64,000 bases of DNA from Roseomonas gilardii (GCF_001941945.1 NZ_CP015584.1:372001-436000); one strand, 5' to 3'; shown: positions 16,164 through 24,698, counted from the first letter of the stretch. Notes: generated from the sequence alone by a model not told the origin. Program-made: numbers and translations.

Positions 16164-17150
16164 TCAGTTCGCCTGGACACCGGTGCGGCGAATCACGTCG
16201 CCCCAGCGTTCCCGCTCCGCCGTGATGAAGCGGCCGAATTCCTCCGGCGTGCCGGGCGAGGCCACCGCGCCTTCCGCCTCCAGCCGGGGCTGCAGCTTTT
16301 CCCCCTTCAGGATGCGGGCACTTTCTGTGTTCAGGCGCGCGATGATCGCGGGCGGTGTCCGGGCCGGGGCGACGAGACCATACCACTGCACGGCCTCGAA
16401 ACCGGGCATGCCCTGCTCCGCGATGGTGGGGATATCCGGCGCGGCCGCCAGGCGCTGCAACGAGGAGACGCCCAGGGCACGCAGCAGCCCACTACGAACC
16501 GGCGGCAGGGCCGGAGGGCCACCTGTCAGCGTCAGGTCGATGGCGCCCGAGATCAGGTCGTTCATCATCGGGCCAGTGCCGCGATAGGGCACATGCGTCA
16601 TCTCGATACCCGCCGCGAGACTGAAGGCGACGGCGGCGATATGCGCGGCCGATCCATTGCCACCGGAACCGTAGGTGAGCCCGCCCGGCTTCTCCTTGGC
16701 GAGCGCGACCAGTTCCGGCACCGTTTTGGCCTGGAGCTTCGGGTTGACCACCATCACATTCGGCACGATGGCGACGAGCACGACCGGCGCAAAGGCGGTG
16801 GCCGTGTCGAAGGACAGGTTATGATAGAGGGCCGGGTTTACCGCGAGCGTGCCGATATGACCCATCATCAGCGTATGGCCATCGGGCGGCGCATGGGCGA
16901 CGACCTCCGTACCGATGGTCCCGCCCGCACCGCCGCGGTTCTCCACGACGAAAGGCTGGCCGAGGACCTCCTGTAGCTCGGCGCCCAAGGCGCGGGCCAG
17001 GATGTCGGTGGAACCGCCCGGCGTGAAAGGCACAACGATTCGGACCGGACGCTCGGGCCAGCGGGGCGTCTGTGCGCCAGCGTTCCGCGTCGCAAGCTGG
17101 GCGCCGAGGCCCAGCATTCCCGCGGTGATCCCGCGGCGTGTCATTGGCAT
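16164..17150 (-). CDS. Second Bug-family (TctC) periplasmic receptor
   Basis: A 328-residue homologue of its neighbour. MTRRGITAGMLGLGAQLATRN is a signal sequence ending near NAGAQ, then RWPERPVRIVVPFTPGG and VVENRGGAGG follow. Two tandem but divergent Bug genes without transporter genes are common in aromatic operons. They may bind different ring-cleavage acids or phthalate-like ligands. It begins 39 nt after the decarboxylase-like gene and ends 16 nt before the next Bug gene. Confidence 0.9.
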   Translation of the reverse strand: MPMTRRGITAGMLGLGAQLATRNAGAQTPRWPERPVRIVVPFTPGGSTDILARALGAELQEVLGQPFVVENRGGAGGTIGTEVVAHAPPDGHTLMMGHIGTLAVNPALYHNLSFDTATAFAPVVLVAIVPNVMVVNPKLQAKTVPELVALAKEKPGGLTYGSGGNGSAAHIAAVAFSLAAGIEMTHVPYRGTGPMMNDLISGAIDLTLTGGPPALPPVRSGLLRALGVSSLQRLAAAPDIPTIAEQGMPGFEAVQWYGLVAPARTPPAIIARLNTESARILKGEKLQPRLEAEGAVASPGTPEEFGRFITAERERWGDVIRRTGVQAN

Positions 17151-17189
17151 TTCTTCTTTCCTCCCTTGCAGGCCACCGAGGGCCCGTTC

Positions 17190-18038
17190 CTATCCGATCC
17201 CGGCTGGGAGCCCGTCCCAGATTTCCTCCAATGTCAGTGGCGCCGGCAGAAGCTGTTGTTCCGCGCAGAATCGGCTGGCGAGGAGAAGGGCAGGATCGAG
17301 CGCCGCGCGACCGGTCATCGGCGCGTCCTGGAAGAGACGGACGAACTCAGCCGCCAGATCCGGCCGCTGTGCGATGACATCGCCGCGCATAACCAGCAGA
17401 TGGTTCACCGGCTTGAAGCCATATCTCGCGCGGAATGCCTCGCCAGCCGCAGCGGGATCGGGAAAGACCGTGCGCAGGTTCGGGTTGTCCGGCACGTCAT
17501 TGCCGACGATCACCGCATCCAGCGCGCCTTTCTCCAGCATGGCCATCATGTCGGACCCAGCCGGGGCGCGCTCCGCCCAGGATGGGTCGCGGTACTCGGC
17601 CACATGAGCGTCCTCGAAGGTCACCCAGTGCAGATCGCTCGGCCGAAGGCCGAACTCCTCTTGCAGGCTGCCCCGCAACCACATTCCCGTGGTCTGGCTA
17701 TAGGCGCGCACCCCGAGGCGCCGGCCCGCGAGGTCGGCCGGTCCCGTGACGGAGCCGCCCACCCGACAGAGCAGCGCGGCCTCCTGGAAGCGCGCCGCCA
17801 TCACCACGGGCAGAAGCACCAACGGCTTGCCGGCGGCCTTGGCCATCAGGAAGGTCGCGATGGCCATCTCGCTGACCTCGAAGCGTCCTTCCCGCACCAT
17901 GGGCGCAAAGGCACGACTCACCGGACTGATCCCCGCATCCTGCAGCCGGAGAAGCGGCGAGGTGACCTGGCCATCGAGCACCGGTGCGCTGTGCGGATAG
18001 CGCCCGATGGCCGAGTGCAGGACAGTCGGGTCAGTCAT
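17190..18038 (-). CDS. 4,5-dihydroxyphthalate decarboxylase-like protein
   Basis: A 282-residue protein with a periplasmic-binding-protein-like fold but no signal peptide. It resembles Pht5-type 4,5-dihydroxyphthalate decarboxylases. YPHSAPVLDG near the N-terminus, FAPMVREGRFEVSEMAIATF, GVRAYSQTTGMWLRG and KPVNHLLVMRGDV are the family-like stretches. The known reaction makes protocatechuate and CO2. It overlaps ligK by 8 nt, consistent with feeding the 4,5-cleavage route. No phthalate 4,5-dioxygenase gene is certain here, although the Rieske pair could serve. A sensor or binding role is the alternative. Confidence 0.72.
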   Translation of the reverse strand: MTDPTVLHSAIGRYPHSAPVLDGQVTSPLLRLQDAGISPVSRAFAPMVREGRFEVSEMAIATFLMAKAAGKPLVLLPVVMAARFQEAALLCRVGGSVTGPADLAGRRLGVRAYSQTTGMWLRGSLQEEFGLRPSDLHWVTFEDAHVAEYRDPSWAERAPAGSDMMAMLEKGALDAVIVGNDVPDNPNLRTVFPDPAAAGEAFRARYGFKPVNHLLVMRGDVIAQRPDLAAEFVRLFQDAPMTGRAALDPALLLASRFCAEQQLLPAPLTLEEIWDGLPAGIG

Positions 18039-18714
18039 CGGCGTCCTCGTAGCGCAGTCCCTTCCTGGCCAGCGTCTCGCGCATCCCGTAGATGTCCAGC
18101 CCGAGTTCGCCGGCGGACAGGCGCGCCCGGGTCTTGGCTTCCTTTTCCTCCCGCGCGGCGGAAGCGCGCAGTACGGCCTCGGCCTCCCCGCGCCGGACCA
18201 CGACCACCCCGTCATCGTCGCCCACGACCAGATCGCCCGGGTGGATGAGCTGCCCGGCGCAGACGACAGGCAGGTTCACGTCCCCAAGCGTTTCCTTGAC
18301 GGTGCCCTGGGCCGAGACGGCCCTCGACCAGACGGGGAAGCCCATCTCCCGGAGCGCTGCCACGTCGCGGCAGCCGGCTTCGATCACCAGACCGGCCGCG
18401 CCGCGGGCCTTCAGCGAACAGGCCAGGAGTTCGCCGAAATAGCCTGCATCGGAGGGCGAGGTGGGCGAAACCACCAGGATGTCGCCGGCGCGGCACTGCT
18501 CCACGGCCACATGAATCATCCAGTTGTCAGCTGGCGCGATCGACACGGTCACGGCGGTGCCGACGGCGTGCGCGCCCGGATAGATCGGCCGCATATGGGC
18601 GCCCAGAAGGCCACGGCGCCCCTGCGCCTCGTGGATCGTGGCGACACCATAGGGTGCGAACCGGGCGGCGATCTCGGGAGGAACTCGGGGTGGGTTACGG
18701 CGGACCAGGCTCAT
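18031..18714 (-). CDS. ligK: 4-carboxy-4-hydroxy-2-oxoadipate aldolase (LigK/GalC-type, RraA fold)
   Basis: A 227-residue class II aldolase of the RraA-like superfamily. The segments ATIHEAQGRRGLL, APADNWMIHVAVEQ, GDILVVSPTSPSDAGYFGELL and the metal/substrate motif around IEAGCRDV match LigK. So do GTVKETLG and the C-terminal GELGLDIYGMRE. It splits 4-carboxy-4-hydroxy-2-oxoadipate into pyruvate and oxaloacetate, the last pathway step, and often also decarboxylates oxaloacetate. It is the first gene of the ligK-to-dehydrogenase operon, which probably has its promoter in 18715-19130. Confidence 0.9.
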   Translation of the reverse strand: MSLVRRNPPRVPPEIAARFAPYGVATIHEAQGRRGLLGAHMRPIYPGAHAVGTAVTVSIAPADNWMIHVAVEQCRAGDILVVSPTSPSDAGYFGELLACSLKARGAAGLVIEAGCRDVAALREMGFPVWSRAVSAQGTVKETLGDVNLPVVCAGQLIHPGDLVVGDDDGVVVVRRGEAEAVLRASAAREEKEAKTRARLSAGELGLDIYGMRETLARKGLRYEDADD

Positions 18715-19169
18715 GCCAGACTCTCCACGATATGCAGCAACAGGATGGGGCGCCTTTCGGTCGAGACGGCGAGCCCTTCCTCCGTGCCGGGTTCGGGCCT
18801 GCTCACCCGTGCCTCTGGCCGATGCAGGACATCGGCTTGGCCACCATGCGACCGATACGAGATCACGGCATGGGAGTGGCTGCGAGGGGACGTTCCGCAG
18901 CGCGCGGCGTGCCTCGTTGACCGGCTCGTGCCATTCTTCTTCCTCCCGTCACCAAACAGGCGCGGGGACCCTAGGCGCACGAGGAGGCCTTGTCGTATCG
19001 CTTTTCCCTCGGTCGCTATGAGCAACCGGCATAGGGCGCATATCGGGCACCGCAGAATGGTGCGATGTAAAAATCGATTGCGGCGGCAGTTCCCTGGTCT
19101 CGCAGGTCCGCCACTCCTGCCAGCTGGAGAGGCAGAGGTTCTGACGTCAGAACCCCTGCCCTTGGCTTC
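18715..19169. other. Intergenic stretch between ligK and parB with possible decayed coding DNA
   Basis: This 455-nt stretch separates the catabolic operon from the partition genes. A strong ribosome-site-like GGGAGGAAGAAG precedes an ATG at about 18934 (minus strand), but that frame stops after 23 codons. Another minus-strand frame continues as AVISYRSHGGQADVLHRPEA down to VESLA near 18711. This could be a frameshifted remnant of a small gene upstream of ligK, or chance. The right end holds the parS-like palindrome. A promoter for ligK is expected here but no clear boxes are visible. Confidence 0.4.
19137..19154. other. Candidate parS centromere site 1
   Basis: Perfect 18-bp palindrome GGTTCTGACGTCAGAACC, 16 nt beyond the parB stop codon. 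The 16-bp core GTTCTGACGTCAGAAC recurs exactly at 27121-27136 and I found it nowhere else in the window. Its size, GTT...AAC ends and central CG resemble chromosomal-type parS sites, and it lies beside parB. Confidence 0.65.
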
Positions 19170-20060
19170 TCAGTCCTGCTGCGACAGGATCTGCGCAATA
19201 CGCTCCTGCACCTCGACCAGCCTTTCCCGCTCCAGCTTCGACGGGGCGCGCCTGCGGGCCACCAGATCCTGCAGCCACTTGTCGAAACGATACAGCGCGA
19301 CAGGCTTCGGCGCCTTGCGGACGGCTCTGGGGGACGGCTCCTCCGCCTCGGCGGGTGCTTCATGCGCCATCTTCGCGGCCCGCAGGGCGCGAACCGTGAT
19401 CCGCCCGGCATAGGCATGGGCGATCAGGGCATCCCGCATCCGGCCTGCTGGGAGGCGCGCGAGTTCCACCAGGATGTTGCGTGGCAGGTCGAGCTTGCCG
19501 TTCTCCAGGTCCATGACGAAGGAGGGCGGCAGCGTCAGCATCCGCAGCGAGGCGCTGACCTCCCCCTTGGTCCGGCCCAGCACCTCGGCGACGCGCGTCT
19601 GGGTCCAGCCCTGGCTTTCCAGAAGCCGCTGGATGCCCCGCGCCTCCTCAACCGGCGTCAGGTCGATCCGCTGCAGGTTCTCCAGCAGGGCCAGCGCTCC
19701 GGCGCCATCCTGCCTCTTCCATTCGATCGCCAGGATCGAGGTCCAGCGGAGCAGCTTCGCCGCCCGCCAGCGCCGTTCTCCCGCCACGATGACCCAGTCC
19801 GCGGGTCGCTCCGGGTCACGGCGCAGGAGGATGGGTTGCAACTGTCCCTGGTCGGACATGGTGGAGGCCAGGGAAGCCAAGCCCTCCGGGTCGAAATTCT
19901 TGCGGGGCTGGTCCGGGTCCGGCAAGACCCGGTCCAGCGGCGCCTCGAAGGTATGAGCAAAGCGGCTCGCGGGCGTCACGAGCGAGTTCGTCGCTTCCCC
20001 GATCGAGTTCGCCACGGCTCCGAGCAGGGGAGAGGGACGGCGCTTGCGGGACACGGCCAT
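19170..20060 (-). CDS. parB: Partition protein ParB
   Basis: A 296-residue ParB-family centromere-binding protein. The N-terminal ParB/Srx-type CTPase domain (about 40-125) contains the GERRWRAAKL box (94-103). The central helix-turn-helix (about 152-175) reads GWTQTRVAEVLGRTKGEVSAS. The basic C-terminal part (about 255-296) probably dimerises. It loads at parS and works with ParA to segregate the replicon. The start at 20060 lies one base after the parA stop codon, so the genes form an operon. The DEPDQPRK-type motif is seen as PDPDQPRKNF (47-56). Confidence 0.92.
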   Translation of the reverse strand: MAVSRKRRPSPLLGAVANSIGEATNSLVTPASRFAHTFEAPLDRVLPDPDQPRKNFDPEGLASLASTMSDQGQLQPILLRRDPERPADWVIVAGERRWRAAKLLRWTSILAIEWKRQDGAGALALLENLQRIDLTPVEEARGIQRLLESQGWTQTRVAEVLGRTKGEVSASLRMLTLPPSFVMDLENGKLDLPRNILVELARLPAGRMRDALIAHAYAGRITVRALRAAKMAHEAPAEAEEPSPRAVRKAPKPVALYRFDKWLQDLVARRRAPSKLERERLVEVQERIAQILSQQD

Positions 20061-20061
20061 G

Positions 20062-21090
20062 TCAGGAAACCTCCGCGCGCGGCAGGGGCCTGCCATCGCT
20101 GAGCGCCTCGGCCAGCCGCAGATAGGCCGCACCGGCTGCCGCGCCACTCTGGCCATGACTGGCCGGAACCGCGATCCGCCCGTCTCGCGCGGCATGGCCG
20201 AAGGCGGCGCTGGCGGGGATCGGCTCCAGCAGCGGCACCCGTTCCAGCATCGCCTGCGACAGGTGGCTCAGCACCTCCCGATCCACGGCCCGGCGCTGGC
20301 TGAACTGGGTCGGCAGGACGCCGATGATCCGCAGGTCCGGGTTGAGTCGGCGCTGCACCTTGTTCGCGGTGGCCAGGATGAGGCCCACCCCCATCGCGTC
20401 ATAGGGTTCGGTACGGACAGGTACGATCACCTCCGTCGCCGCGGCGAGGGTCATCCAGGTCAGCATGCCAAGATTGGGCGGCGAGTCGAGCACGATCCAG
20501 TCGTAGCTGGAGCGGATCGGTGCGACAGCCTCCCGCAAGGCGGCGTCGAAGCCCGGTTCTCGGCGCCCGTCAGTGTCCGAGAGCTCGATATGGCTGGCGA
20601 CCAGGTCGAAGGGAATGACTCGCCCCTGGCCCGCCGTATCGGCCAGCGCGTCGCCGGCGTGAACGATGGCCTCGGCGAGGGGGCGGCCGTTCAGGATGAC
20701 GTGGGCAGTGGTGCGGCCCTGCCGATAGGCCTCGACCCCGCCACCGGCCAGCACCGCGGCCGTGGCCGTGGCCTGCGGGTCCATGTCGATCACGAGCACA
20801 CGCCGTCCCAGAGCTGCCAGGGAAGCCGCGACGTTCAGCGCGCTGGTGGTCTTGCCGACGCCACCCTTCTGGTTGGCGAAGGCCAGGATGCGGGCATTGG
20901 CGGGTCGTGCCTGGGCAATGGCCGCGATTTCCACCGCGACCTCCCGCGGGATGGGCTCGCGCCCATTCTCCCACCGGCTGACCTTGGACTTGTCATAGGC
21001 GCGGCCCATGCGCCTGTTGAGGATATCTTTCAACTCGACCTGGCTGAGGCGAAGCTGCTGCCTCGCCTCCTTCAACATCTGCGAATCCAT
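20062..21090 (-). CDS. parA: Partition ATPase ParA with N-terminal helix-turn-helix
   Basis: A 342-residue ParA of the plasmid type Ia class. An XRE-like helix-turn-helix at about 6-46 (LRLSQVELKDILN...SKVSRWENG) precedes the Walker-type ATPase. The deviant Walker A is KGGVGKTT (75-82), Walker A' lies around VIDMDPQATAT, and Walker B is DWIVLDSPPNLG. Type Ia ParA proteins also repress their own operon through the N-terminal domain. A matching inverted repeat is present 65 nt upstream of the start. The start at 21090 was preferred over 21159 because the helix-turn-helix begins directly after it. Confidence 0.92.
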   Translation of the reverse strand: MDSQMLKEARQQLRLSQVELKDILNRRMGRAYDKSKVSRWENGREPIPREVAVEIAAIAQARPANARILAFANQKGGVGKTTSALNVAASLAALGRRVLVIDMDPQATATAAVLAGGGVEAYRQGRTTAHVILNGRPLAEAIVHAGDALADTAGQGRVIPFDLVASHIELSDTDGRREPGFDAALREAVAPIRSSYDWIVLDSPPNLGMLTWMTLAAATEVIVPVRTEPYDAMGVGLILATANKVQRRLNPDLRIIGVLPTQFSQRRAVDREVLSHLSQAMLERVPLLEPIPASAAFGHAARDGRIAVPASHGQSGAAAGAAYLRLAEALSDGRPLPRAEVS

Positions 21091-21144
21091 GCTTCGCCCC
21101 CCGGCATGCCTGGCCCCATCGGCGGCCGGGACGTTGCAACAGAT

Positions 21145-21177
21145 CATCAACCCAATCAACCCTCAGGTTGATGGTTG
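21145..21177. promoter_or_regulatory. Candidate parAB operator
   Basis: ATCAACC (21155-21161), CTCA, GGTTGAT (21166-21172) is a perfect 7-bp inverted repeat. It is flanked by a further ATCAACC at about 21146 and a partial GGTTG at 21173-21177, giving a cluster of related half sites upstream of parA. This is the likely autorepression site for the ParA helix-turn-helix. Confidence 0.5.
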
Positions 21178-21253
21178 CTTCGGGTTCGGACATCAGAACA
21201 TCACCCGTCCGTCCGCTGCGAGATGTGGCCGGTTGGCAGTAGGCATGAGACGA

Positions 21254-21889
21254 TCAGGCCGGAACACGCCGGAAGGTGCCCTGGGTCAGTTCCTCCATCC
21301 GATGAAGCATGGGATTCCGTTTCGCCGCCGCACGGTGCAGCAGAGCCTGCAGCCTCTGCCGCCGCGTTTCCGGCTCGGCGACCGCTTCCCGGCAAAGCGC
21401 CACCATCTCGCAGATCTGCGGCCGCCATTTGCGTGTGCGGCGCCACTGCCGGCAGGCCTGTTCCACGGCCCATATCGGGAACTCCCCCAGATCCTCAGCC
21501 CAGTCATCCGCGATCATCTGCTCGACCTGCGGCGGGTTCGGCTCGGCGCGGAAATGCGACAACAGGGCCAGAATGCGTGCGAGGAGCACTCCTCTTTCCG
21601 CGGGCCGCAGCGCCGCCTCCAGTTCCGAAAGATGCTGCATGGCCAGTCCGGCCACGCCGTCCTCCATCTCCGCTGGGGGTTGCCAGGTTTCCGTGATCCG
21701 GACTGTGCCGTTGTCGGGAAACAGGAAACGCCGCTCCTGAATGCCACTTTCCAGAAGTCTCGCCACGGGCGCGGGCGGTGACGGCAAGGGCTCCCTTGCT
21801 GCTTGTAGAAGGGACGTGTCGCGCCCTCCAGTTCTGCCCACGGGCCGGTCCTCCCGTCGGGGGAAGGAAGTACGATGATCGATCTGCAC
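21254..21889 (-). CDS. Unknown protein of the replication region
   Basis: A 211-residue protein if read from the GTG at 21889; a longer frame from 22087 overlaps the next gene and has poor-looking composition. I do not recognise it. The second half, about residues 75-211, is helical, rich in Arg, Glu and Trp (DDWAEDLGEFPIWAVEQACR, then WRRTRKWRPQICEMV), with no membrane segment or metal motif. It lies between the HTH protein gene and parA on the same strand. That placement suggests a role in replication or partition of this replicon, or in its control, but nothing more can be said. Confidence 0.65.
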   Translation of the reverse strand: MQIDHRTSFPRREDRPVGRTGGRDTSLLQAAREPLPSPPAPVARLLESGIQERRFLFPDNGTVRITETWQPPAEMEDGVAGLAMQHLSELEAALRPAERGVLLARILALLSHFRAEPNPPQVEQMIADDWAEDLGEFPIWAVEQACRQWRRTRKWRPQICEMVALCREAVAEPETRRQRLQALLHRAAAKRNPMLHRMEELTQGTFRRVPA

Positions 21890-21906
21890 GGTTTGGGTCC
21901 TCCGGT

Positions 21907-22755
21907 TCAGCAAGGGCTGACATGGCCGGGCGGGGACATGGCCGCCGCCGCCCAGGCATCGAAGCGATGGAGACGGTGCTCCGCCTGCCGCTTTCCGGCG
22001 GGCGGAGCCGACCGGCTCGCCACCTCCGGTCGTGTGGCCGATAGGCGGCGAGGTTGCACCTGGTCGGCAATCAGCCATTCCAGCCAAGCCTCGTCGAGAT
22101 TGGCGTAGCGGTAGCCCTTGGCACGGCAGCGTGTGACGAAGCGGAGCGTGTGGTGCTCCAGCGCCGCATCCGGATGGAGATGCCGGGCGCGTTCGGTGAT
22201 GTCGCGCGACGGCAACCAGTCAGGGGGCGGTTCCCTCAGGGCGGAGCCCTGTCTCGCCGGCCGTTCGGGGTCCTGGCATTCCACCGGTGTGTCGGCTCCT
22301 GGCTGCGCGGGCATGGTGTGCGTGTCCTGAATCTGTTCAGGAATAGCGTGACTCGTGTCAGCCGGATGACAGGGCCTGTCCCTGTTCGGACAAAGCCCTG
22401 TTTCCCCCATGACAGGCGGCGGGCCATCCTGCACGAAGCTGCGCGCCTGTTCCGGCGTCTGGGCGAGCTGGTAGCGGCAGCTCGTGGTGCCGCCGTTCTG
22501 GCGCGAGCGGGCCTGCTTGCGGATCAGCCCGGCTGTGGCGAGATCCGCGATCACCCGGTTCACCCAGGGGCGGCTGCGGCCAAGCCGCCGCGCCAGCGTC
22601 GCCTGTGAGGGCTCGCAGAACCCGGCTTCGTCAGCATAGGTGCAAAGGGCGGCCATCACGGCCAACCGGTCCGCATCCACGGCAGGATGCAGCAGCCACC
22701 AGGCGGGGATCTTCCCCCACCGGGTCACCTGATCGAGGGACGCATTCGATGCCAT
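21907..22755 (-). CDS. Winged-helix DNA-binding protein of the replication region
   Basis: A 282-residue protein with a helix-turn-helix of the HTH_36 kind at about 35-80: AALCTYADEAGFCEPSQATL, then ARRLGRSRPWVNRVIADL and LIRKQ. The remainder is low in recognisable motifs, with a Pro-rich middle and a positively charged end. Proteins with such domains are common next to plasmid initiators and can act as accessory replication factors or regulators. It diverges from repA across the iteron region, so it could bind there. Start 22755 follows the conserved-looking MASNASLDQVTRWGKIPAWW. Confidence 0.72.
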   Translation of the reverse strand: MASNASLDQVTRWGKIPAWWLLHPAVDADRLAVMAALCTYADEAGFCEPSQATLARRLGRSRPWVNRVIADLATAGLIRKQARSRQNGGTTSCRYQLAQTPEQARSFVQDGPPPVMGETGLCPNRDRPCHPADTSHAIPEQIQDTHTMPAQPGADTPVECQDPERPARQGSALREPPPDWLPSRDITERARHLHPDAALEHHTLRFVTRCRAKGYRYANLDEAWLEWLIADQVQPRRLSATRPEVASRSAPPAGKRQAEHRLHRFDAWAAAAMSPPGHVSPC

Positions 22756-23549
22756 CCGGAACCTCCGCCTGCGTGAGTCGGCGGCATCCGGAAGCCCCTC
22801 CCTGGCCCACGTCAAACTCTGACTCGGATCGCGCTGTAGGAACTCGGCGCGCTTCGGAAGGCAAAGCCCGCGCAAGCGGATGGGAAACGGCGCTCTTGTA
22901 TAGGACAGCGGCGCGCCGGTTCGTGACGGTCCCGCGACTCCGATTCCAGCCGGGATTTGGCGCGAATATGGAGGGCAAACGCGCGGTCACATGGGTGCGC
23001 AGGGGCTCCCAGAGGCACCGTCCGCGACGGTCCCATCCTCCGGTGGCCATCCCTTTGAACGGAGCTTTGCCCTCATCCCTGCGGATGTAGGAACTCCGCG
23101 CACTTTCCGCAAAGAAGGGTCTGCGGGCCCTCGGATAGCGCGACATGAATATAGGAGATCGGCGCGTTTCAGGTCCTATGAGGGCTGGAAGGTGCGAAAC
23201 GCGCCAATTCCCTATACCCCTTCCTCGCGGCAGCGGCGGAAACGCGCGCTTCCCCTATAGGCTTCTCGGGATACCAGCCCCCTGGAGCACGGTTGAATGC
23301 CGGACTGCTGTAGGGAAAGCGCGCGTTTGGCCGATGGCTGTAGGGAAAACGCGCGCTTTGCTATCCGTCTGACCGGGCGATTCGGCCGGAGCATCGCCGG
23401 AGCCGGCGGGCAAACGCGCCTTTCCCCTTCATAAGAGCGTCGATCACCGTCACGATCCGCGCCTTTCCCCTTCATCACGGGTGCAACAGGCGCTTGATGA
23501 GCGGGGCCAGAGCCCGCCAAATGCGCCGGACGCGGGCGGAAAGGGGATC
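22756..23549. other. Probable replication origin (oriV) region
   Basis: This 794-nt gene-free region lies between the divergent winged-helix gene and repA. It carries the iteron array. I did not see a strong AT-rich tract or a clear DnaA box, so the unwinding site is not located. Open frames in it are chance frames through the repeats. Confidence 0.65.
22834..23477. repeat. Iteron array of the replication origin
   Basis: About ten degenerate copies of a 21-25 bp element, consensus close to TRTAGGGAAARCGCGCGTTT. Plus-oriented copies start at 22834, 22896, 23085, 23148, 23308 and 23338. Reverse copies span 23196-23218, 23238-23262, 23411-23432 and 23456-23477. The best pair (23308-23330 and 23338-23360) are spaced 30 bp start to start. 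The last two reverse copies share CGCGCCTTTCCCCTTCAT and lie 70-140 nt upstream of repA. The array fills the gap between two divergent genes. It has the position and form expected of initiator-binding iterons that also restrain repA expression. Confidence 0.78.
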
Positions 23550-24677
23550 ATGTCGGAGCAGAGGGCCGCTTTGAAGCAGCCGACCCCATTGCAGCTCATC
23601 CTGTTCGAGAACTCGGATGCGGATGACAAGCGCTACACGAACACGATCAATCTCTACGATATCGCGCCTCGCTTCGTGTTCTACACAGACAGCCGGGCGG
23701 AGGGCGGCTACCTGCGCTCGATACGCCGTGAGTTCGAGCATGCCGGCATTACCTACAAGCTGCTGCTTCGTCCTGGCCGCCTGGTCCGTGCGGACGGGGC
23801 CGAGCGGGAGGAATTCCCCGGCGAGCGCGAGCAGATCGTGGAGGCGGTGATGCAGCGCATTGCCAGCGACCGCGCTCGGCTGAGCGTGGAGAACGAGAAG
23901 GTGCGCCTCTCTTTCTCTCTCTATGAGATCCGCGAGGAACTGCGGAAGGTCCGGCACCTTTACAGCCTGGATGAGATCAAGGACGCGCTGACGGTCCTAC
24001 ACACGGCGGTGGTCGAGATCACCCGCACGGACCGCAAGGGACAGATGGTGCTTTCCTCCTCCTCCTTCCCCGTGCTCGCCCTGCGCCGGAAGGACGACCA
24101 GGAGAGTGCCTATCTCGAATTCAACCCGCTGGTCGAGAACGCGATCAAGAACCTCCACTACCGCCGGATCAACTACGATTGGCTGATGCGGATCTCGCAT
24201 CCCTTGTCGCGTTGGCTCTATCTGAAGTTGTGCCAGACCATCACCGAGGTGCGGCCGGGAGAGAGCCCGTTGATCTCGATGACGGCCATGGAGATCGCCC
24301 GGGACGGCCCCATGGCGGCACGCTCGCGGCCGCGGGACACGCTGCGCTACGTGACGAAAGCGGTGGAGGTCTTGGTCCGGGACGGGCTCCTGGAAGATCT
24401 CGGCGCGGACGGGATGCGCGTCATCAAGGACGGCCGCAAGAAGGCCGACGTGGCTTTCGACATCGTGCCGACGCAGGGCTTCATGGAGGACATCCGTCGC
24501 GCCGATGCCCTGGTGGCGGACAGCAAGGAGCGTCTGCGCGTCGCCTCGGGAAGCGAAAGCCCGAACCGCTTCGTGAATGTGGAGCGCGCTACCACCCATG
24601 CGGTGAAATCCGCCCGGCGCCGGCTGGCCTCGAACGTCACGACGGCTGCACTGGCCAAGACCGCTGCGGGTGGATAG
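23550..24677 (+). CDS. repA: Plasmid/chromid replication initiator RepA
   Basis: A 375-residue protein that resembles alphaproteobacterial iteron-type initiators with two winged-helix domains (TrfA/RPA-like). Visible stretches include FVFYTDSRAEGGYLRSIRREFEHAG, VRLSFSLYEIREELRKVRHLYSLDEIKDAL (first winged helix) and SHPLSRWLYLKLCQ with TAMEIARDGPM (second). The C-terminus is basic (SARRRLASN). It should bind the upstream iterons and open the origin. The start at 23550 has AAGGGGA just upstream, and the closest iterons end about 70 nt before it, so binding could repress its own promoter. Identification rests on domain pattern plus context. Confidence 0.82.
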   Translation: MSEQRAALKQPTPLQLILFENSDADDKRYTNTINLYDIAPRFVFYTDSRAEGGYLRSIRREFEHAGITYKLLLRPGRLVRADGAEREEFPGEREQIVEAVMQRIASDRARLSVENEKVRLSFSLYEIREELRKVRHLYSLDEIKDALTVLHTAVVEITRTDRKGQMVLSSSSFPVLALRRKDDQESAYLEFNPLVENAIKNLHYRRINYDWLMRISHPLSRWLYLKLCQTITEVRPGESPLISMTAMEIARDGPMAARSRPRDTLRYVTKAVEVLVRDGLLEDLGADGMRVIKDGRKKADVAFDIVPTQGFMEDIRRADALVADSKERLRVASGSESPNRFVNVERATTHAVKSARRRLASNVTTAALAKTAAGG

Positions 24678-24698
24678 CCCGCCTGGGCCTGTTTCGAC

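Noticed and set aside
17190-18038. Calling the decarboxylase-like protein an ABC substrate-binding protein
   Set aside because: It has the fold pattern but no signal peptide, and its stretches match the dihydroxyphthalate decarboxylase family better.
22834-23477. Iteron region as a CRISPR array
   Set aside because: Repeat units are degenerate, occur in both orientations, are unevenly spaced and have no cas genes.
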